Shown here: piece after piece, positions 12,948 to 25,093 of the stretch
Numbering within the stretch: the first letter of the stretch is position 1
Layout of the letters: each line of letters begins with the position of its first letter
Assembly: GCA_019096065.1 (NCBI GenBank)
Contig: JAGUCH010000001.1
Location: forward strand, 3,534,001-3,598,000
DNA: 64,000 bases
Source of the DNA: Paracyclopina nana
Taxonomy: Eukaryota; Arthropoda; Copepoda; Cyclopoida; Cyclopettidae
Direction: 5' to 3'
The notes under the pieces: generated by a model
Databases searched by the model: none
The model's input: only the letters and a program-made list of their open reading frames with translations
What the model was told of the DNA's origin: nothing
Position numbers and translations under genes: made by a program

Positions 12948-15900
12948 CTAGTTGGTTCTCATTGAGGTACCAATCGGGAGTCTACTTGAGAATCCTGGAG
13001 TCGGGAGGCCAACTGAATGTTGGGAGTCAGAACTATAAGCTCTTTTGAATTGCTGCTGTTTCTGCTGCTGCGTCTGCAATTGCCTTTTGGTATTGTTGGA
13101 GTAATGCATGCCAAACTGAGAATTGCTTCTATGCGAGGGGGAGCTGCTGCTGCTCTCGTTGGGATTCATTCGTCCGGATTGCCTATGCAAGTGCCTGGAC
13201 TCAAAGGATGGCGGGGGTGCACCCATCATTCCCCTGGAGCCAGCTGAGCTGGAGAACTTCCTTCCATCCGAGGTGTGTGGCGACGAGGCTCTGCTGGTGC
13301 CTGGACTGCTGTGAATGCTGCTGGGCCTTCTTTGTTTGTTGCCATCATGTTGGTGGTGCTGTTGTTGGCCAGCATAGGAGCTCATTTGGTAGGCTCCTGG
13401 TAGGGAGGAAACCCTCTGGTACGGAGGTGGCGGCTGCTCATTCAGATGCCTCTCTCCCGAGTGGGCTCGCATCTTCTGTTGGTAGCTGCCATAATCCATT
13501 TGTTGCTGCTGTTGTCGGCCTCTCAGTTGCACGTTGGTTGTTAGCCTGCTGGCTCCGTCGTTATTTCCACTTGGGCTCGAAGTTCTGTTGTTGGGTTGCT
13601 GCTTCCTTAGGCCTCCATTCTGCTGATCCTGATTGCTGCCACTCCTCGAGGCATGTCCCATGTGGCCTTGCCACATTCGTAGCCCACTCGAACGTCTCAT
13701 GACACCCTGCTGCTGAGCCAAGCTCAAACGGCCGTCAAATTGCCTCGAGTTGTCCGGCAAGTGTCGGCCGCCTCCAGAAGTATCCTCTGGGGTGAGCTGA
13801 GACTCGCTATTGCTACTTTGTGGGCTAGAGCTTCGACTGCTGCTGCCACCACTCCCATGATGGTAGCCTCTTCCGGATGACGACCTCTGCTGCCCAACCA
13901 TCACGCTCTCAGCCGAGGCTGATTTTCCCCCGAATCGATTTTGCTTCAGGTTGCCTCCTCCCTGTTGCCTCGTCATGTCAATGCCTGGAGCCTGAGATGA
14001 GTCGTGGTAGGCGGCTCCACTCGAAAGTGGCCTTCTCTGCGCGAGTGGAGGCTGGTGAGGCCTATATCTTGGGGGTGGCACCCGGGTGTACTTGGGGCCT
14101 CCCGCGGGACTCTCCACGCTGGATTGGCTGCTTGAGCTGCCCGTGGATATTGTGCTTCCACTCGAGTTGCTAATGAGCCCACTTGAGGTGGTAGGCGAAT
14201 GCTCCGGGGATGTGGACTCTGGTGGAGAGTTCACAGACACGATGTAGGGCGAGACTGGTTTGCTCGGGTTGACCTTGTACGTGGTTGGTGACTTTTTCGG
14301 GCTCGGTGGCTGGGGCAGGATTGCAGCTGGCTGAAAGTACGCCTTATTGATGTTGTGGCTTGGCCTTTGGTTCGGCTGGGGCAATTGGCGATTAGCCTGC
14401 TGCTGCTGCTGCTGGGATTTGCCCCCCTGCTGCTGCTGCGGATTGGGCTTGTTCACGCTGTACACAGATCTGTTGGATAGGAGTGAAGTTGACGGAGCTC
14501 TCAGCAAAGAGTTTGAGGTCGGAGTCGGTGCTTGCCTGAACGTGGGCGGCATGGGCAAGGATCGGGGTGGTTGCGGCAACGACCTTGGTGGGTTTGAGGG
14601 CGGCTTGCTCAGAGTTCTTCGCTGAAGCATCTGGGGATTGCTGTAGATTGGCTTGACCACAAGTTGCGAGTTGGCCATTGTGCCGGCCATCGAAGTGCCT
14701 TTGTTGCCTACGTAGGTGCTCATTGCGTCCTGATCCATTCTGCTATGATGGCCGTGGTCGTACCTATTCGGGAAGCTCGGTGGAAGCGAGTAGGGCTGAC
14801 GGCCAGAGCGGAGCTCATATAACTTATTGCTCAGCTTTGGGTCTTCTATCCCATTGATTTCCTCTGATGAGCTTTCGCCGCTTGTCCGCTCGTCGCTGCT
14901 ATCCGAGAAGTTGATCATCATTTCCATGCTTTTACGTCTTTGGTTGGGCTCAATGATGAACTTGTGCACGGCCTTCTGCCCCACCGCCTCTACCTGATCA
15001 GTGAGGCTTAGCCTCTTCTGCGAGGTCGCCGTGGGGATTCCGGGCGTCTTGGTGGGCGGCTTCAGCAGCGATCTCTTCTTGGGTAATCCTTGCTGCTTGA
15101 TGGCCTGCAGTTTTTGCTCCATTATTGAAGCTCGCTGTTGCTTGGCAATCTCGGTCGTTTCGTCTTGGCCCTCCTCAAAGTCAAAGCTCACGCTGGCCAC
15201 TGCGATGAGGCTTTTCCTTTTCGCCTCCCACTTCTCCGCCAGCCGCTCAATTGATCCCTGAATATCGGATCCGGATGTCAACTTTGACAGCGTCGACTGC
15301 GCAAAGCTGGTGACATTGTCAGCCACAGATGTACCAACCGACAGGCTAGTTGGCGTTGAACTTTGACTCGTCGGAGACGAAGTTGGGACTTTGGCGGGAC
15401 TGCCTAGGCGAGATTGTCGTTGGATTCCTATCGGAGGTGTTGATGGGATTGTGGTCATACTTGACGGCATCTCGCCATATCCCGGAAAAGGCTGCTGCTG
15501 CTGCTGTAATTGTTGCATTCCCATCTGGTCCTCAGAGCCATTGGCAATCACACTCGCGCACCTTTTGTACTCGGCCTCGTACTGCTCCATTTCGGCATTG
15601 GATATCAGATACTTTGAAAACTCTCCCTCAAGGTTCACTAGCGACGAAGTTGGCCCCACATTGTTGCCCGCCTGGTAATTATGCTGGACGACGACGCTCA
15701 AGTTCGGCATGCTCGCAGCTGTGGTCAAGGCGTTGTTGGTATTGTCCAGAATGACCCCGGCGTCCACGAGGAACTCCTTGGCCGAGGGATCCAGATTCTC
15801 CAGACTGGACGAGTAAGGCTGCTTATCCAAGGGCCTATTATTGTGATCCATGATCAATGAATCCCAGCTTGCTGCAGAGGTGACCGGGAACTGCTGCTGC

Positions 15901-18426
15901 TGCTGCGGTGGCGGCGGCGCCGGAGGCTGCTGCGAAAAGTCGAAAAAGCTCCGGTCGTTCTTGAGGACAGACAGCTCTGGGGAATAAGTCCTCAATGGCT
16001 CCGGAGTTTGTCTGGCGAGCATCGAGAGGTCTGGCTGAAAAGGTCTCGTGAGAGGCGGAGGAACACTTTCGCTTCTTCGCTTGACTCCCGGATCGTTGTC
16101 GTTCAATCTTTGCCTCGGCGAGGCCGAAGAGGCCGGCACCGGTACATGGCTGACCTTTTTGGTTGAATTTTTGTACAGTTGATCCTCCATTGAGGCGATG
16201 AGCCGCTCCTCTCTGAGCTTCCTCTCGTTGTCCCGGTCTTCTTCCACATTCATGCTGGGCACCCCGTCCACCCCGGTCTCTGTGCCATCAAGGTCCTGAA
16301 TGGAAGTCTGCAGTGCAAAAAGGACATCGGCATCCGTCTCCCTCAGCAGCAAGTCTTTGACTGTGGCCTCTAAGTGCTGGAGGAGAGGTTTGTCGGAAGG
16401 CAGCGAGAGCAAGGCCTTGAGTCTCGGCATCATTGTGCACAATTTGAGCCTCACGTTGGCCACCACATCCGAGCTTAGGCTAATGAGCTCGCCGAAGAAA
16501 TGCACTTTGAAGTACTCCTTGGAAAACAGAGCTATGGCCATTTCGCACAGCCTCAAGTAGAGCATCCTAATATGGCAACTGTTGGCCCTGGCCAATTCCT
16601 CTCGGACTCGGAAGAGAATGTGAGCTCTGTCATCGTTTTTCACCGTGAATCTGTAATTTGGTAAACAGAGTTGAGTCGTCTGATCATATCTGAAAGCATC
16701 AACGAAGATCTGTGTATACTACCTCAGAATGACTAGCAAGGTTCGGGCCGCGGCAATTTTACAGGGCAAAGTGCGGGTATTTTTCATCCTGTCAAAGAGC
16801 AGAGGGATAAATCTTGTTTGAATGGTGACAGGACTGATGCAGTTCGCGAGGCAGGAAAACTTTTCCAGACAATCTGCTTGTAGCCTCCAGTTTCGCGTTC
16901 GATCCACGGTGGCCTCGCAGTGTAAGAGGGCGGCCGAAAGGTCGGCGCTGAACTGGCCTCCTTGGCCGAACTGGAGGACGCCAAATCGGGCCAGCGCGTC
17001 AATGACATGGACCATGTTGGCCACCATGGCATCGAGCACTTCAATGCTGTCATCTACAATGGATTGTAATGAGGGGTAAGGTCTAATTATTGCTGATTAC
17101 GGCTATTACCATGGAACAACCTCACGATTTGTACTTTGGTTGTGTTGAAGCTGGTTCCAACCAACTTGGCCAACTCGTGCAGACTAGAGGCCAAGGTTCG
17201 TTTAACTTTCGGCGAGGGATCCGAGGACAAACCGACGAACGTGGAATAGAGGGATTCGACGAAATTGGCAGGTCCCACGAAGATTACCATGGCAGGAAAG
17301 TTGTAGGCACACTCTCTCCTGCACTCTGAAAACATCTCGGACTTGTCCTCGATGGGCGGCACGAGGTCGGGCATTTGGCCTTCGCCACTGCTCTTGGGCC
17401 GTTTCCCGTCCACGCCGAGGCCCGCCAACAGCTTGTAGAAGTTGACGAACCACGCTTTCTGCTCAGCGCTGATGTTGGGCATAAGTCCGTGGCACAGCCT
17501 TCCCAGGTGGTGAGCAAGTTGGGGCATGGTTTCGTCCTCCAATTGTTTGGCCTGGAAAAGTAGCAGGTCGCACTTGAGCATAATTTCCTCATTATTTCCT
17601 CCCACGCGCTCATCATTATACATTCATTAATTACACGAAGAAGAATAAAACTGACCTGATCACAGCTCTTCATAACGAGAGGGACTATTGTCTGGGAGCA
17701 CGTGTCGTCGTCGAGCAGGCTTAGCAAATTGACCACGGTCTCAATGGCGGCTATCCGCACCTCGGATACCTCGTCGTTGCTCAGCTCCACGAGCTGAGGC
17801 ATGATCATCATCTTGGTGGGCTCTTGGCCCACGCCTCGTGAGAGCAGTGCCAGGTGCTTGCACATCAGGTGGCGCACCTCCCAGTCGATGTCCTGACACA
17901 GGGCAAGGGAAACGGGAAGGACTTCCTGCCTCAGCGCCGAGGCCTCCAGTTTGGTAGAAATCTTGCCGAGCAGCCTGCAGGCAGACTTTCTCGAGGCCAC
18001 GCTGGTGGTCAGCTGGCCCTTGCTCACCGCGATGGCCACGATCTCGCGTTTGATCACGTCCGGCGGCAAGAGGTCAATGGCATCGAGGAGCGTGTCGAGC
18101 CACGCGTTGGCCACCACGGGGTCTTTGCTGTCGATGGACGTCAAGATGCCCCTGAGGAAGGTGTTGGTGAACGAGGCGTTGTTGCCCCCTGACGCACTGC
18201 TGAACGCAAAGTCGGGGCTGGCCTCGTTGCTGAGGCCGGGGTTGCTCAACGCGTGGTAGTTGGCATAGAGGACGTGCTCGTAGGGCGGCGGGGAGCCCTT
18301 GGGCATGGGCGCGCTACCCCCGTAGCTGCCCTCCCCGTCTCCGTTGTTGGCCACGCCCCCCTCGGCCACGCCCTCGTTGGTGGTGTCGCTGGCCGGCGCC
18401 ATGGCCGGGCTGCTGTTCACTTGGAT
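12948..18426 (-). CDS. PPP4R4: PP4 regulatory subunit 4 (PPP4R4)-like HEAT-repeat protein with long disordered tail
   Basis: PPP4R4 binds the catalytic subunit of protein phosphatase 4. Exons read from the sequence are 17656-18426, about 17110-17590, 16723-17053 and 12948-16650. HEAT-type segments match the family: NAWLDTLLDAIDLLP, LCQDIDWEVR, ECAYNFPAMVIFVGP, LGRLCHGL, DSIEVLDAMV and VANVRLKLCTMMPRLKALL. After about residue 620 the protein runs roughly 1100 aa into a Ser/Pro/Gln-rich region with several poly-Q runs, much longer than the vertebrate tail. The first HEAT segment of the vertebrate protein (with the stretch QDVQGTSVI) is not seen here. The start is unresolved: the 18426 edge is a splice acceptor (TTCTTGCAG), with an internal ATG in SSPAMAPAS and a possible upstream exon at 18583-19005. 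The acceptor of exon 2 to 3 near 17590 is ambiguous. Confidence 0.88.
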
Positions 18427-18582
18427 CTGCAAGAAGGCAATGATTTTCGCGTGATTGCTACCATGATGATGATGATTGCGCCGGCTCGTGGTGTATGGAG
18501 CTCGATCGCGCCGCGTGCATGTTTAAATGCCCGCCGTTACGTTTGCATTGCGTCTTGCGCTATTGGGCCCGAAGGCGCCTAC

Positions 18583-19005
18583 CTGACGTCGAAGGGCTGG
18601 TATCGCCTGGGGTCTCGGGTCTCGTGTTCCATGCTCGTTCCCCTCCTTGCTTGGACCGATTGAGGAGTAGCTACTGCGGTCGTAGTAGTAGCAGCCGAAG
18701 CAGCTGCATGCGCAGCAGTAGCCGTCGTCGTGGTGGTGGTGCTTGCTTTCTTCAAGGAGGAGCTCTCGAAAAACGTCAGCGCTGACGTCAGAGCCAGACC
18801 GAAATGCACTTGCTCGCGGGGCCTCTGCCTGTGGAGGTGTGGAAGGCCGAACAGTGGCGATGAATGCTACGCGTTGCGGCTCTTGTCCCCAACTCGCACC
18901 ATCGTCATCTCGAGTGAAACGAGACGGACTGACTGAATGTACAATGTTGTGTGCGTTTAGCCATGGGTCGAGGCGCTCATGCTTGATCAGCACGCGATCC
19001 TGCAT
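18583..19005 (-). CDS. candidate first exon of the PPP4R4-like gene
   Basis: An open frame from ATG at 19005 runs about 141 codons to CGT CAG followed by a GTAGGC donor at 18582. The phase (0) matches the ATC CAA start of the exon at 18426, and the intron would be 156 bp. The peptide has a run of four His and clustered Cys and Tyr and no similarity to the PPP4R4 N-terminus, so it may be spliced 5' UTR with translation starting at SSPAMAPAS. Confidence 0.3.
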
Positions 19006-21553
19006 GCACGTCGTCCCACCTCTTCTTGAGCATCGAGCTCGCTTCCTTGCGCCACGCCAACGCCAAAAAAACGGGCTGCAAAAAGAGAAACTTTTTCAAT
19101 GCGTGCTCTACCGCCGATCGCAACGTTCATGGGCCTCCGATTGGAGCCAAGGACTCGATGAGCTGCAAACTGCATGTTTATCCGATTGTTTCGCATTTCG
19201 TATGTGTCGCATGCCAAGCAGCATTATAAAAGCGCGAGCGCGGAGGTGATGCGCGATGACTCGAATTTTAAGATATTCCACCCATGCGGCGAGGTTTCAC
19301 TCTTGGAATGTGTGTCGTACGCCGCCGCTTCTGCATGCCATTTTCCAAGCCCAACCTGGCCACTTGGGTCCAGCGACGCACTTTCGATGGGTGATGGGCA
19401 CCTCCAGCCAAATTACTTTCTCCGCGAGGACTCTTTATGGTACGCCATGCGTTTCGGCAGATGTGGGATGCTGCCCAGGAAGGTGGGCACATTTCCTCAA
19501 AGGCATCCTTGAAAGTTGGAAACAGCTCTTCTTGCGTTTGTTTGCTCAGCACCCCGCCATCATGTTTTGGCTTCATTTTCCTCCATCTTGCTGCGTCGCG
19601 TCGCCGTCGTTTTGCCGCAGCGAAGAGAGTTGGCAAAAATAGCTAAAACGGAGTCCCTAAAATCTGTCGAGCAAAAAAGCCAAGATAAAGACTGACGAGA
19701 GAATTACATGTTGCGTACGCCCTATGCTGCACGAATCGTTTTTGGTGTGCGCGAGTGGAAAGAGGCACGTAACCGAAAATTATAGAGTTGCGCTGCGAGG
19801 CTGCTGCTGCATTGCCCTGATGGGCGATATGGTTAAAAATAGTGACCCAAGCCATAAAATCCTGGCTTGGACCATGAGCATTCCTCGGCTCGAGATAACG
19901 CTCTGCATCCCTCTCCAAAGTTGGACATTACCTACATATACAGCTATAGCGGATCGGCGTTGCGTTTTCCTTCATTATTGCTAACTCGGCTATACATAGC
20001 ATGTGCGGGCATTTTGCCGTTTAGCTTGATCCGCGAGTTTGAATTATTCATGCGCTGAGCTGCCTTTTGGCTTGCAAAACTTTTTTGCATCGTCTCCCTC
20101 AGACGCCACTCCACATTCTTAAGCATTCCGTAGAAAGGTTAATTTATAATGCCCGCAATAATCGCGTGTCGCGCGCAATTTTTGCTGCAAAAAATACTTC
20201 GGCGTCTATTCTCAAAATGCTGACCCCTTCATTTGACCATTCACGCAACATCGCGGAGATCTCGGTATGCATGAGGAAGAAGTCTTTCTATTGTGCGATC
20301 ACGAATGGACGGCTCGCAAAAAAGGCCTAGCTTTGTAGTCATGTTTGCGTTGCAAAGGAACAATGTGGGTTGAGGCCAAAAATAGCCTTATCTTTGTTTG
20401 CCTGGTCATTTTAGAGTTTAGAGAAGCACAAAGGAAACGAGTAAGAAAGCGCCCCAGTTAGAAAATAGATGGCGCCCTTCGTCGCGACTGGAACTCGACG
20501 CTAGCGCCGCACTGCAAACATTTTTGCTGGCCTTTGTTTCATAACCCTCGGGAGTGAATATTGCGTAGCTCACCTTTCTTTCTTTTGTGCATTTATTACC
20601 CCGCTTTTGTTATATTGTGTAAGCATAACCTAACTAATCGAGGCAAGCATTTTCCGAATTCTCAAATTGAAAAAAATTGACTCCATATCCTTTTTTTAAA
20701 AAGCGTTCACGAAAAAAAATTACGCGTTCTGTCATGTAAAGGTTTTCCTCATTTTTTGTCATATCACTTAACCTTAACGTAAAACGACGCGATTCAAATG
20801 CCCCTCGTGCATAAAGATCACTCCGGTGCAGGTCACCTTTCACTCGCGAACTGCGCGGTGGGTTATTGGAAGAAAGAAATGTTTGCAGTGCAGAGTCTAC
20901 TGCGACATAACACACACACAAAGCCAACTTCAAGCCGAAGCAATCGTCTGTTTGACAGCTCTTCATTCAGCACAAACTCGATAGAGCTGCAAATTGACCA
21001 TTCCATACCAGCAGTAAAACCGAAGAGGCTAATCAGACTGGCTAAATTTGTCAAATAGGTAAGGGAAACCGAGGACTCATTTTTTACCTTCGATCTCTGT
21101 TGCTAAGCCTGCTTCAAAAATCAATAGAAACCAAATCTATCAGGATACGTGCTCGCTCCAAATGTGTTCCAGCTGTTACGTAGAACTGGAAGGCTTCTGA
21201 ATGAAAAAATGCTACTAATGCTATTAATAGCTGATAACAACAAAGGCTGTGCATATAGTCAGCACTGCTTTCAAATCAGGGTGCGGTATGCAGTAGAGTT
21301 GATCGAAAAATGTGCTTGCCATTCCCATGCGAGCTAATGCAATTGTTTGCTTGATTCGGTGAAAAAAAATGGAAAAACTCGTATCTTTGCACTTGAAACA
21401 AGTCTGTTACATGTTCTTACTATTGTACGTATCAACCGAAAACTTTTACTTTTTCAGAAGTTCAATGCACAAAGTGCTGCTCTCAAAGTGGTCTTTCATC
21501 TGCTCACTGCTCTTGTGATTTGCTGAAAAGATACAAAACTAGAAAGAAACAAA
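19006..21553. other. divergent intergenic region between PPP4R4 and BNIP3
   Basis: Holds the upstream region of PPP4R4 (minus) and of BNIP3 (plus). GC-richer than the rest on its left side. The sequence ATAGATGGCGCC at about 20466 resembles an insect CTCF-type core. Several open frames in 19000-19650 on both strands are mutually overlapping shadows without splice or homology support. Confidence 0.45.
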
Positions 21554-22465
21554 ATGTCGAATACTCCCGACCCAACTATTTCAGGTAAAAGTTCAAGTTT
21601 CTGTAGGGTAGAAATGCAATCAGCCAAATTGTTCATGTAGATTCCTGGGTGGATTTGGGTGGCCACGTGTTCTCCACTACGTCACCAATATCACTTTCTG
21701 GAGCGGTTACCCCGACCAGAAGACTCACTTCTGCATATCCTTTTGGAGGAGAGCACGACTACTTAAGAATGCTGCGAGAGGCCCAACGAGAAATTTCAAA
21801 CAGGTCATCGACCAAAGTCTCGCCAATTTCATCTGCCTTTATTTCTGGGAAAAACACCCCAAGCGGATCGTAAGCATGATTGCGGTATATGACCTGAGAG
21901 TGACTCATGAACTCATTTTAGGCCAAAATCACCACCGAACACTCCAAATCCAGAGTTGGCCTCGTCATTGCAAGACGAGCTCAAAGCTGTCTACATCAAC
22001 CACATTGGGAGGCCCGAAGAGGTCCACAATGGCCTTACTGCCTCGGACATCATGTGGGACTGGACTTCCAAGCCCAACATCCCCTGCAAGTGAGTGAATT
22101 CGTTTTCTTACCTGTGTTGCTCTACAATTTCTTGACTTACAATGCTTTCAGGGAGTGGACTATTACTAGCACGCGAAGTCGGAAATCCTCCTCATCTAGC
22201 AAAATGAGTTGTATCAACAATGCAAAAGAATCGATACCCAGCCAATCGAAGCCGAAGGAGCCAAGCTTTTTCTCAAGAGAATTTTTCTTCACTGTCCTCA
22301 TCACCAATCTCGTGTCGTTACTAGTTGGTGCTGGTATCGGGTAATTTGCTACCAATTTTTAAAGTCTTTCCCAAAGCAAATTAAATGACAAACGTTCCCC
22401 TTCATAGAATTTGGATGTCCAAGAGAGGCGTGCATGAAGACGTGATTGTTGAAATTGGAATATAA
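21554..22465 (+). CDS. BNIP3: BNIP3/NIX-type mitophagy receptor
   Basis: Tail-anchored outer-mitochondrial-membrane protein that recruits Atg8/LC3 during mitophagy. Exons are 21554-21584, 21641-21869, 21922-22089, 22152-22340 and 22408-22465, with all phases consistent, giving 224 aa. An LC3-interacting motif, DSWVDL, follows the first ten residues, as in human BNIP3 (SWVEL). The family segment WDWTSKPNIPCKEW precedes a single C-terminal membrane span at about residues 185-208, which ends in glycine-spaced LLVGAGIGIW, the dimerisation pattern of the family. A short luminal tail carries basic residues (MSKRG). A Ser-rich stretch (SRKSSSSSK) just before the span could be phosphorylated. The gene is convergent with GTF2H3, 381 bp away. 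Confidence 0.93.
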
Positions 22466-22845
22466 AAAATGCCTGCTCTGTTGTCAGTGCAGCAATTCAT
22501 TCAGGAGAAGAACTACAACAAATTGGCAATTTCTCACATCCACTACATTTCTCGTATAATGTTTCAGCTTTAACACTCGGTTGATTCTTGTACCACTTCA
22601 GTGTTGTTTCCGTTTCTCACCAAGTATCTTTGGATGAACTGTAAATGTGATGATGTCTACCAAATTTGTCTCAATCCCAAAATCTTGTCATTTTAGAAAT
22701 TAGGTATTATTACTAAGAAGAATTAGGCCAAACAACCGACATCCTATACCAGTCGTTTCTACTTGCATTATTTGTAATTTTCTATCTCCTTCTTCTTCTT
22801 GCGAGAGTCATCAAAGCATGTATGAATATACTATATATATATGAC

Positions 22846-22851
22846 TTTATT
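22846..22851 (-). terminator. polyadenylation signal overlapping the GTF2H3 stop codon
   Basis: The minus strand reads ACCAAATAAAGTC: the TAA stop lies inside an AATAAA hexamer. If used, the 3' UTR would be only about 10-30 nt. Use is inferred. Confidence 0.4.
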
Positions 22852-23751
22852 TGGTCTTTTTCTTCTTCACCATATTGGCAAACACTGTGTGACAAGTTGA
22901 GCAGATCGGAGTGAATTTGCAGAAAATCGACAGGCAGACGGAGCAGACGAAGCCAACGTCAATCAGTTGTCGATGGCAAAAGCATGCAGCTCTGTAATCC
23001 ACGTTGGCAGGGCTTGGAAGGCCGCATTGCTCGCGTAGCTTCGTGTCTGGTAGAAACAGCCATATAAGAACTTGCAGCAAGGTTTCAATTCGGTCTGTCC
23101 GGAAGTAACGGCCACCTAAAACGGAAAAAATGAAAATGGCATAGCTGAAAAAAATGGCGATTGCTAGACTGTACCCGTAATGTCAGATCCTTGCTGCAAG
23201 AGTCCAGAGTCACGTTCTAAAACACAAGAGTCTATGGGAACTCCCAATCTTTGCGCTGTGAAAAATGCGTTCATGTAGTTCATGTAATGGGCCGAAGCAG
23301 CTCCCGACGCGGTCAAAACTAGTATTCGAGCAGACCGTCCATCCCGCTCGTTGAGGTACCTATTGATGAAAGCCAACGCCATGCAAAGGCCGCCAGCTAC
23401 CAGACTTTGACGCACCAAAGGTCCCTGCACTTCACTGGTTATCATTTTCGACAGCTTTGACCTGACGAAGAACTCAAGCTTCCTGAATCCTTCGAATTGT
23501 CCGTCAGAAGCTTCAGGTAGCTGTTCTTCTTCGGAATTTCTCGGATAAAGGAATTCACAAGAGTTGGAGCCGGCAGAAATCAGGGCTGCGTCGTTGATTT
23601 GATTCAAGCTAAGGTGAGAGTTGACAAAGGCCAGAGTGGCGTCTATCCATTGGGTCAGCCTCTCCGAGCCGTGGCCCAGGAAGCTCGGCTGAAAGGTGTT
23701 TGTGTCAAGTATAACAGCCAACAAGTTCCCATTTTCGCTCTCCACTGCCAT
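22847..23751 (-). CDS. GTF2H3: TFIIH core subunit p34 (GTF2H3/Tfb4)
   Basis: Subunit of the TFIIH core complex for transcription initiation and nucleotide-excision repair. Two exons, 23175-23751 and 22847-23115, join in phase 1 (DITG then GRYFRTDR) to give 281 aa, slightly shorter than the human 308 aa. The N-terminal vWA-like domain begins [10 protein letters not shown] and contains [11 protein letters not shown]. The C-terminal zinc-binding region is clear: [20 protein letters not shown] then [17 protein letters not shown]. The Lys-rich tail (VKKKKTK) is also family-typical. The ATG at 23751 was chosen because the frame further upstream has only non-ATG codons. Divergent from TRABID. Confidence 0.95.
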
Positions 23752-25093
23752 AGTGTTGCTGCGAGATGAAAACACTCTAATCAGCGAGTAGCCGAGTACG
23801 GAACTTTTATTTACAAAATATTTTTGGCCGACAGAAAAATATATCTAAAAATGTTGCGAAATGAAAGCAGAGGAAAATCCATTTGCAAGTAGCTGAACAC
23901 ATCAGCGAAGCAGGGAAATGTTTCAACTTTTAACCTAAATTCATTTTGTGGTCGGCTGACCTTGGCTCATTCGGCTGTTTAGGCTCATTTTGGCTAGACT
24001 TGTGATTTTGGCGACTTGTTAGCGTGAATGTAATATGAAGTGGAAAATCGACTTGTTTGGCGCTTTTCAGCAGCAAAAGTCGGCTTTCTATGCACTTGTT
24101 TTTAAGTAACGCTGACTGAGACCAACAGCTGTGTGAGAACTGTGTGAGCAAGAAGAATGGAAGTACTTCTAAATAAGTGAGAGGAATTTTGAAGAAGCTG
24201 CAACTTTTTTGAGCCTTTCATTCTTCGCCACGGTAGGATACCCTGTGCATTTCTAGCCACCATCACAAGCCAACAAGAATGTATTTGTAGCCGTGGGCAA
24301 CTTTGACAGCGTATAACGCTCTCAAGGTGAGTACGTATTTTATGTTCAAGGTGAAACAATATTGCTCTGCAATAATGCTAGATAACATCGCGTCCTTTTT
24401 CTCTGCTCGTGAGTTCGACGTGCAGAATTTGATTTCTGCACGTGCACCCATGCATACGTAATCAGATTCTTGTTATTGTTCGCTCTGTGTGAGTAAGCTG
24501 CGTAAAAAAGCTAGATAGTGATAAGTTGCTTGGCAAGGGGCTCAAAAGCGATCATCACCACATCTTATTGCCTTTGAACACCAGGAACTCAAGCAAACGA
24601 GATTTCGTACTAGCTTTGCTAGTGTCGCAGTGATAAGAGCACAGTTGTTGTTCACCTTTTGTGTTTTATAGGCAGATGTAAGCGAACTTTAGTCGTGTCC
24701 TTCATTGACGTATTTTTTCAGCGAATTGTAAAGCAATAACGCTGGGTATTTGTGTGACTGAATTCAATTACGTTGTTGGCTTGAGCTTACTTAGTGCTTG
24801 CTACCAAGTGACTTTTTTATGGGTGCTTGCCAAGACTGAAGGGAAAAACTCCTCTAACAGGCCTCACCCAAATCTAGCCAACTAGAAAGCATTTTGCAAT
24901 TACAAAAACAAATGCAAAGGTTGTTTTTCCTTCATTCCCCCACATTAGCTTGCATTGCCAAAATATCAACAGCAGCGGTTCTAAACGTCATTGCAAATAT
25001 TTTCAGATGTTTTTATAGTGGAAACATCGAACTACATAAGTTCCATCTCAGAAATCAGAAGTCTTCCAATTACAACTGGAGCAACCAGCCAAA
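23752..25093. other. divergent intergenic region between GTF2H3 and TRABID
   Basis: Presumed promoters of both genes and 5' UTR of TRABID. Short ORFs (for example 24894-25154 plus) end or overlap without homology and are best read as UTR. Confidence 0.5.

Noticed and set aside
13208-15754. Several 90-160-aa plus-strand ORFs rich in Cys, Gly and Trp
   Set aside because: Antisense of the large GC-rich PPP4R4 exon; no splice signals or homology.
18987-19642. Overlapping ORFs of 67-168 aa on both strands
   Set aside because: GC-rich intergenic region; the frames shadow each other and none joins PPP4R4 or BNIP3 by phase and similarity, apart from the separately listed 18583-19005 candidate.
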